Shown one piece after another: positions 39,201 through 40,891 of a stretch of DNA of 40,891 nucleotides. Both the position numbers and the translations under genes were made by a program. How positions within the stretch are numbered: position 1 is the first letter of the stretch; every line of letters begins with the position of its first letter. Source of the DNA: Gemmatimonadota bacterium (GTDB lineage: Bacteria; Gemmatimonadota; Gemmatimonadetes; JACCXV01; JAHWKZ01); the NCBI GenBank assembly GCA_025937815.1, contig JAICQP010000006.1, forward strand, positions 1 through 40,891, in the 5' to 3' direction. The notes below the pieces were generated by a model. That model was not told the DNA's origin, ran no database searches, and saw nothing but the letters and a program-made list of their open reading frames with translations.

Positions 39201-40891
39201 CGCGCTGGCCGCCGGTCATGCGCGCCAGAACGTTGGCCGGCGGACGCAGAGCGGGGTCGAGATAGAAGATGCGGCTCGCCAGTCGCTGGAAGAGATGCGC
39301 CTCGTTCGCCGAGATCCCGAAGTGATGCAGCAGCACCTGCGCGTGGGTCCACGCCAGCGCCGCCTCACGCTCGAAGATCGCCGGGTCGTGATACTTGTCG
39401 GCCAGCGCTAGTGCCTTTTCGCGCGAATCCGCGACCAGGGTGGAGAAAGTCACGACGGCCGTCTCACCCGGCCGCACGCGGACCGTGCGCCGCAGGCTGA
39501 AGATGGGGTCGAGCACGGCGCCGGTGGTATTGGAGAGCGGGCGTCCGTCGACGATCGTGCTGGGGGCGCGGATGCCACGCCCGCGGTCCAGGAACCGGGC
39601 GCGGTCGGTCTCGTACTGCACCGATTCCATGGACCCGCCCTCGATGGCGGCCACGTGAACGGCCCAGATCGGAAGGTCCTCGGAGGAGCGCGGACGGCGT
39701 GTCGCGAGGAGCCCCCCATAGGTAGGAACGAACTCCGTCTGGACGAAGAGATTCTGGAACGCGGGGTGGGCGGAATCGGCCGCCGGCGGCGAGAGCACGA
39801 TTTCGGCATAGCTCGTGAGCTCCAGGAAGCGTTCGCGCGATCCCAGGTTCTTGATCGAGACACGCCGCAGCTCGCCGTCGTCCTCGGGGGAGACGATCAC
39901 GTCGAGCGTCGTGGCCAGGGATGAATCGCGACGCCGGATCTCGACGCGATCCTCCATGAACGCCGCTTCGTAGCTCTCGGCTGCGACCGTGGTCGGCTGA
40001 TGGCCGGCCGACCATATCGAGCCCGTTGAAACATCGCGGACATAGATGAACGTTCCCCAGGAGTCGCGTGTGGCGTCCTCACGCCAGCGGGTGACCGCCA
40101 GGTTCCGCCAGCGGCTGTATCCGGCTCCCGCGTTGGTCACCATCACGCTGTAGCGTCCGTTGGACAGGACATGTGTCCGGGGCGTGCGCTCGTGGGGTGT
40201 GTGGAAGCGGCGCTCGACGGGCGGCACCACCTCGCGAACGTGGCGCACCGCATGGACTTCTTCGGCGCGGGGCCTCTGCACGGCGACGTCTCGCGGCACG
40301 CGCTCCTGAAGCAGCAGGTCGTGCGCGCCGATCACGGGCACGCGGTGGAACCTGCGGCGCATGATGCCACCGTGCAGGGTGTTCGCCAACGCGAGCACCG
40401 TCATGCCCTGGTGGTGAGCCATGTACGCCTTGACCACCGCCGCCCTGCTTCCCTGGGGCAGGCGCTCTGGTGTGTAGTCGATGGCCTCGTAGAACCCCAT
40501 GGAGCCCCGCGCGCCTTCTTCGGCGAGGCGCCTGAAGTTCCGGGCGGCCGATCGCGGCGCGACCATCGCGGCCAGTGCGGTCGCGTACGGGGCGATGACG
40601 AGATCCTCGGACAGGCCCCGGGTCAGGCCGAGTCCCGGCACCCCGAAATGCGAGTACTGGTAGGTGAGCTCCAGGTCACGCGCGTTGTAGGCGGACTCGG
40701 AGATTCCCCACGGCACGCCGCGCTCGGCTCCATAGCGGATCTGGCGCTGGACGACGAGCTGCTTGGTTCGCTCCAGAAGCGTCTCCGGAGCGCCCTGCAT
40801 GATGAGATGGGGCATGAGATACTCGAACATCGAGCCCGACCACGAGAGGAGCGCCGCGTCGCGTCCGACCGGGGTGACGGGCCGGCCGAGG
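36259..40891 (-). CDS. ndvB: Cyclic beta-1,2-glucan synthase-like protein, C-terminal part (5' end cut)
   Basis: The last about 1543 residues of a very large NdvB/ChvB-type protein; full family members are about 2800. The visible part begins inside the glycoamylase-like (cyclisation) domain, with S-G-S-M-F-E-Y-L-M-P, G-V-P-W-G-I-S-E-S-A-Y-N-A-R-D, F-G-V-P-G-L-G-L-T-R-G-L and A-Y-M-A-H-H-Q-G-M-T. Two beta-sandwich segments of the GH94 type follow (S-N-G-R-Y-S-V-M-V-T-N-A-G-A-G-Y-S and F-F-N-G-L-G-G-F). The GH94 phosphorylase catalytic domain is last, with G-S-G-D-W-N-D-G-M-N-R-V-G (catalytic Asp) and P-G-V-R-E-N-G-G-Q-Y-T-H-A-A. The C-terminal domain presumably trims glucan length. The N-terminal GT84 transferase would lie outside the window, so the assignment to a synthase rather than a lone phosphorylase is inferred. 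Confidence 0.9.
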   Translation of the reverse strand, partial: LGRPVTPVGRDAALLSWSGSMFEYLMPHLIMQGAPETLLERTKQLVVQRQIRYGAERGVPWGISESAYNARDLELTYQYSHFGVPGLGLTRGLSEDLVIAPYATALAAMVAPRSAARNFRRLAEEGARGSMGFYEAIDYTPERLPQGSRAAVVKAYMAHHQGMTVLALANTLHGGIMRRRFHRVPVIGAHDLLLQERVPRDVAVQRPRAEEVHAVRHVREVVPPVERRFHTPHERTPRTHVLSNGRYSVMVTNAGAGYSRWRNLAVTRWREDATRDSWGTFIYVRDVSTGSIWSAGHQPTTVAAESYEAAFMEDRVEIRRRDSSLATTLDVIVSPEDDGELRRVSIKNLGSRERFLELTSYAEIVLSPPAADSAHPAFQNLFVQTEFVPTYGGLLATRRPRSSEDLPIWAVHVAAIEGGSMESVQYETDRARFLDRGRGIRAPSTIVDGRPLSNTTGAVLDPIFSLRRTVRVRPGETAVVTFSTLVADSREKALALADKYHDPAIFEREAALAWTHAQVLLHHFGISANEAHLFQRLASRIFYLDPALRPPANVLARMTGGQRALWRHGISGDLPIVLARIDQIRDRDIVRQLLRAHEYWGWKGVAVDLVILNEHEFSYTDELQDWLERVVRVSRSHAHQGHEAHGGVFILRGDQLSEEDRDLIRSAARAVLLSHHGSLAEQLEAAIREEEYVAAPAQPPAQQEPEAPPPRLKLSFFNGLGGFAEGGREYVTVLGEGQWTPVPWINVIANPDFGFTLSESGSGFTWARNSRENRLTPWSNDPVNDPPGEVLYVRDEESGTVWTPTPLPIRETTPYVIRHGQGYSRFEHQSHDIALELVLFVPPDDPVKISRLVIRNLSDGPRRLTVTAYIEWVLGVLREASAPFVWTEVDEATRALFVHNRWSEEFGARVAFVDMRGRQSSWTSDRSEFLGRNGSLSYPAGMEPDVELSGSVGGGFDPCAALRAPITVPAGGSAEVVLLLGQGADAEEARRLVAEYRTVDLDAVLERVGTMWDDVLDAVKVSTPDESMTIMLNRWLLYQTLSCRVWARSAFYQSGGAYGFRDQLQDVTALIVSRREIVREHLLRCAGRQFPEGDVQHWWHTPSGRGVRTRFSDDRGWLPFAVVHYLDVTGDVEILDEEASFIQGPALEEGESERYFEPEPSTESATLYEHCARAIDISLGLGPHRLPLMGSGDWNDGMNRVGDEGQGESVWLAWFLHLTIGRFLPLAEQRGDAERIARWRDWLRDLDDAIDLHGWDGNWYRRAFFDDGTPLGSISSQECKIDSIAQSWGVISGAAPAPRAEQAMRAVEQYLIRRGDGLVLLFTPPFDNWDVDPGYIKGYLPGVRENGGQYTHAALWSVIAFAELGEGDKAAELFSILNPINQTSTRAGIYRYKVEPYAAVADVYAEPPHLGRGGWTWYTGSAGWMYRAGIEWILGFRLRGERLHLDPCIPRDWPGFRISFAYHSSRYEIDVENPLGVMRGIQRVEVDGREVPHGVREHAAPRALGADASLPDDGADASLEPGRGARIQLVDDGRQHRIRVTLG

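Overview
The window is GC-rich, tightly packed chromosomal DNA from an aerobic, Gram-negative-type bacterium. It has a 14-subunit complex I, an alternative complex III (ACIII), haem A synthesis genes, many Sec/lipobox-exported proteins and a cyclic beta-glucan synthase-like enzyme. The S-P-T-A-P lipoprotein N-terminus with a TolB-like propeller, the ACIII plus nuoA-N combination and the compact NuoG suggest Gemmatimonadota or a nearby FCB-group lineage. That assignment is inference, because no rRNA or other phylogenetic marker is present. No insertion sequence, integrase, phage gene or CRISPR array was seen.

Layout: (1) 1-905, minus strand: a cupin protein running off the left edge and a secreted SnoaL/NTF2-like protein. 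(2) 1024-15264, plus: the complete nuoABCDEFGHIJKLMN operon, almost all junctions overlapping or within a few bases. It is driven by a strong-looking promoter whose 17-bp spacer is filled by a CRP-type dyad and which would give a nearly leaderless transcript. (3) 15284-16979, plus: a small lipoprotein and a GAF-GGDEF diguanylate cyclase, then a tRNA-Glu. (4) 17204-21024: a propeller lipoprotein (minus), a MarC-family membrane protein (plus) and a stand-alone glycoamylase-like/GH144-type protein (minus). (5) 21193-29486, plus: a dihaem cytochrome c lipoprotein, then actABCDEF encoding ACIII. (6) 29509-30486, minus: an exported M61-type gluzincin peptidase. (7) 30621-35279, plus: ctaA, ctaB, an ABC exporter pair, a DUF420 (CtaM-like) protein, a secreted SnoaL-like protein and a CcmD-like micro-protein. 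This looks like an oxidase or haem-protein maturation module. (8) 35297-40891, minus: two tRNA-Ser genes flanking a palindromic element, tadA, and the C-terminal half of a cyclic beta-1,2-glucan synthase-like protein (NdvB/ChvB type) that runs off the right edge.

How the genes work together: complex I passes NADH electrons to the quinone pool. ACIII oxidises quinol and passes electrons through haem c carriers (ActA, ActE and perhaps the dihaem lipoprotein) to a haem-copper oxidase whose structural genes are not in this window. CtaA, CtaB and DUF420, and perhaps the ABC pair and the CcmD-like peptide, would build that oxidase or its cytochromes. The window is therefore mainly a respiratory-chain locus.

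The most unusual non-coding structure is at 35437-35676. It is a run of GC palindromes ending in a 131-bp element that folds into a three-armed cloverleaf closed by a perfect 17-bp stem. The arm of that stem overlaps the encoded CCA end of tRNA-Ser(CGA).
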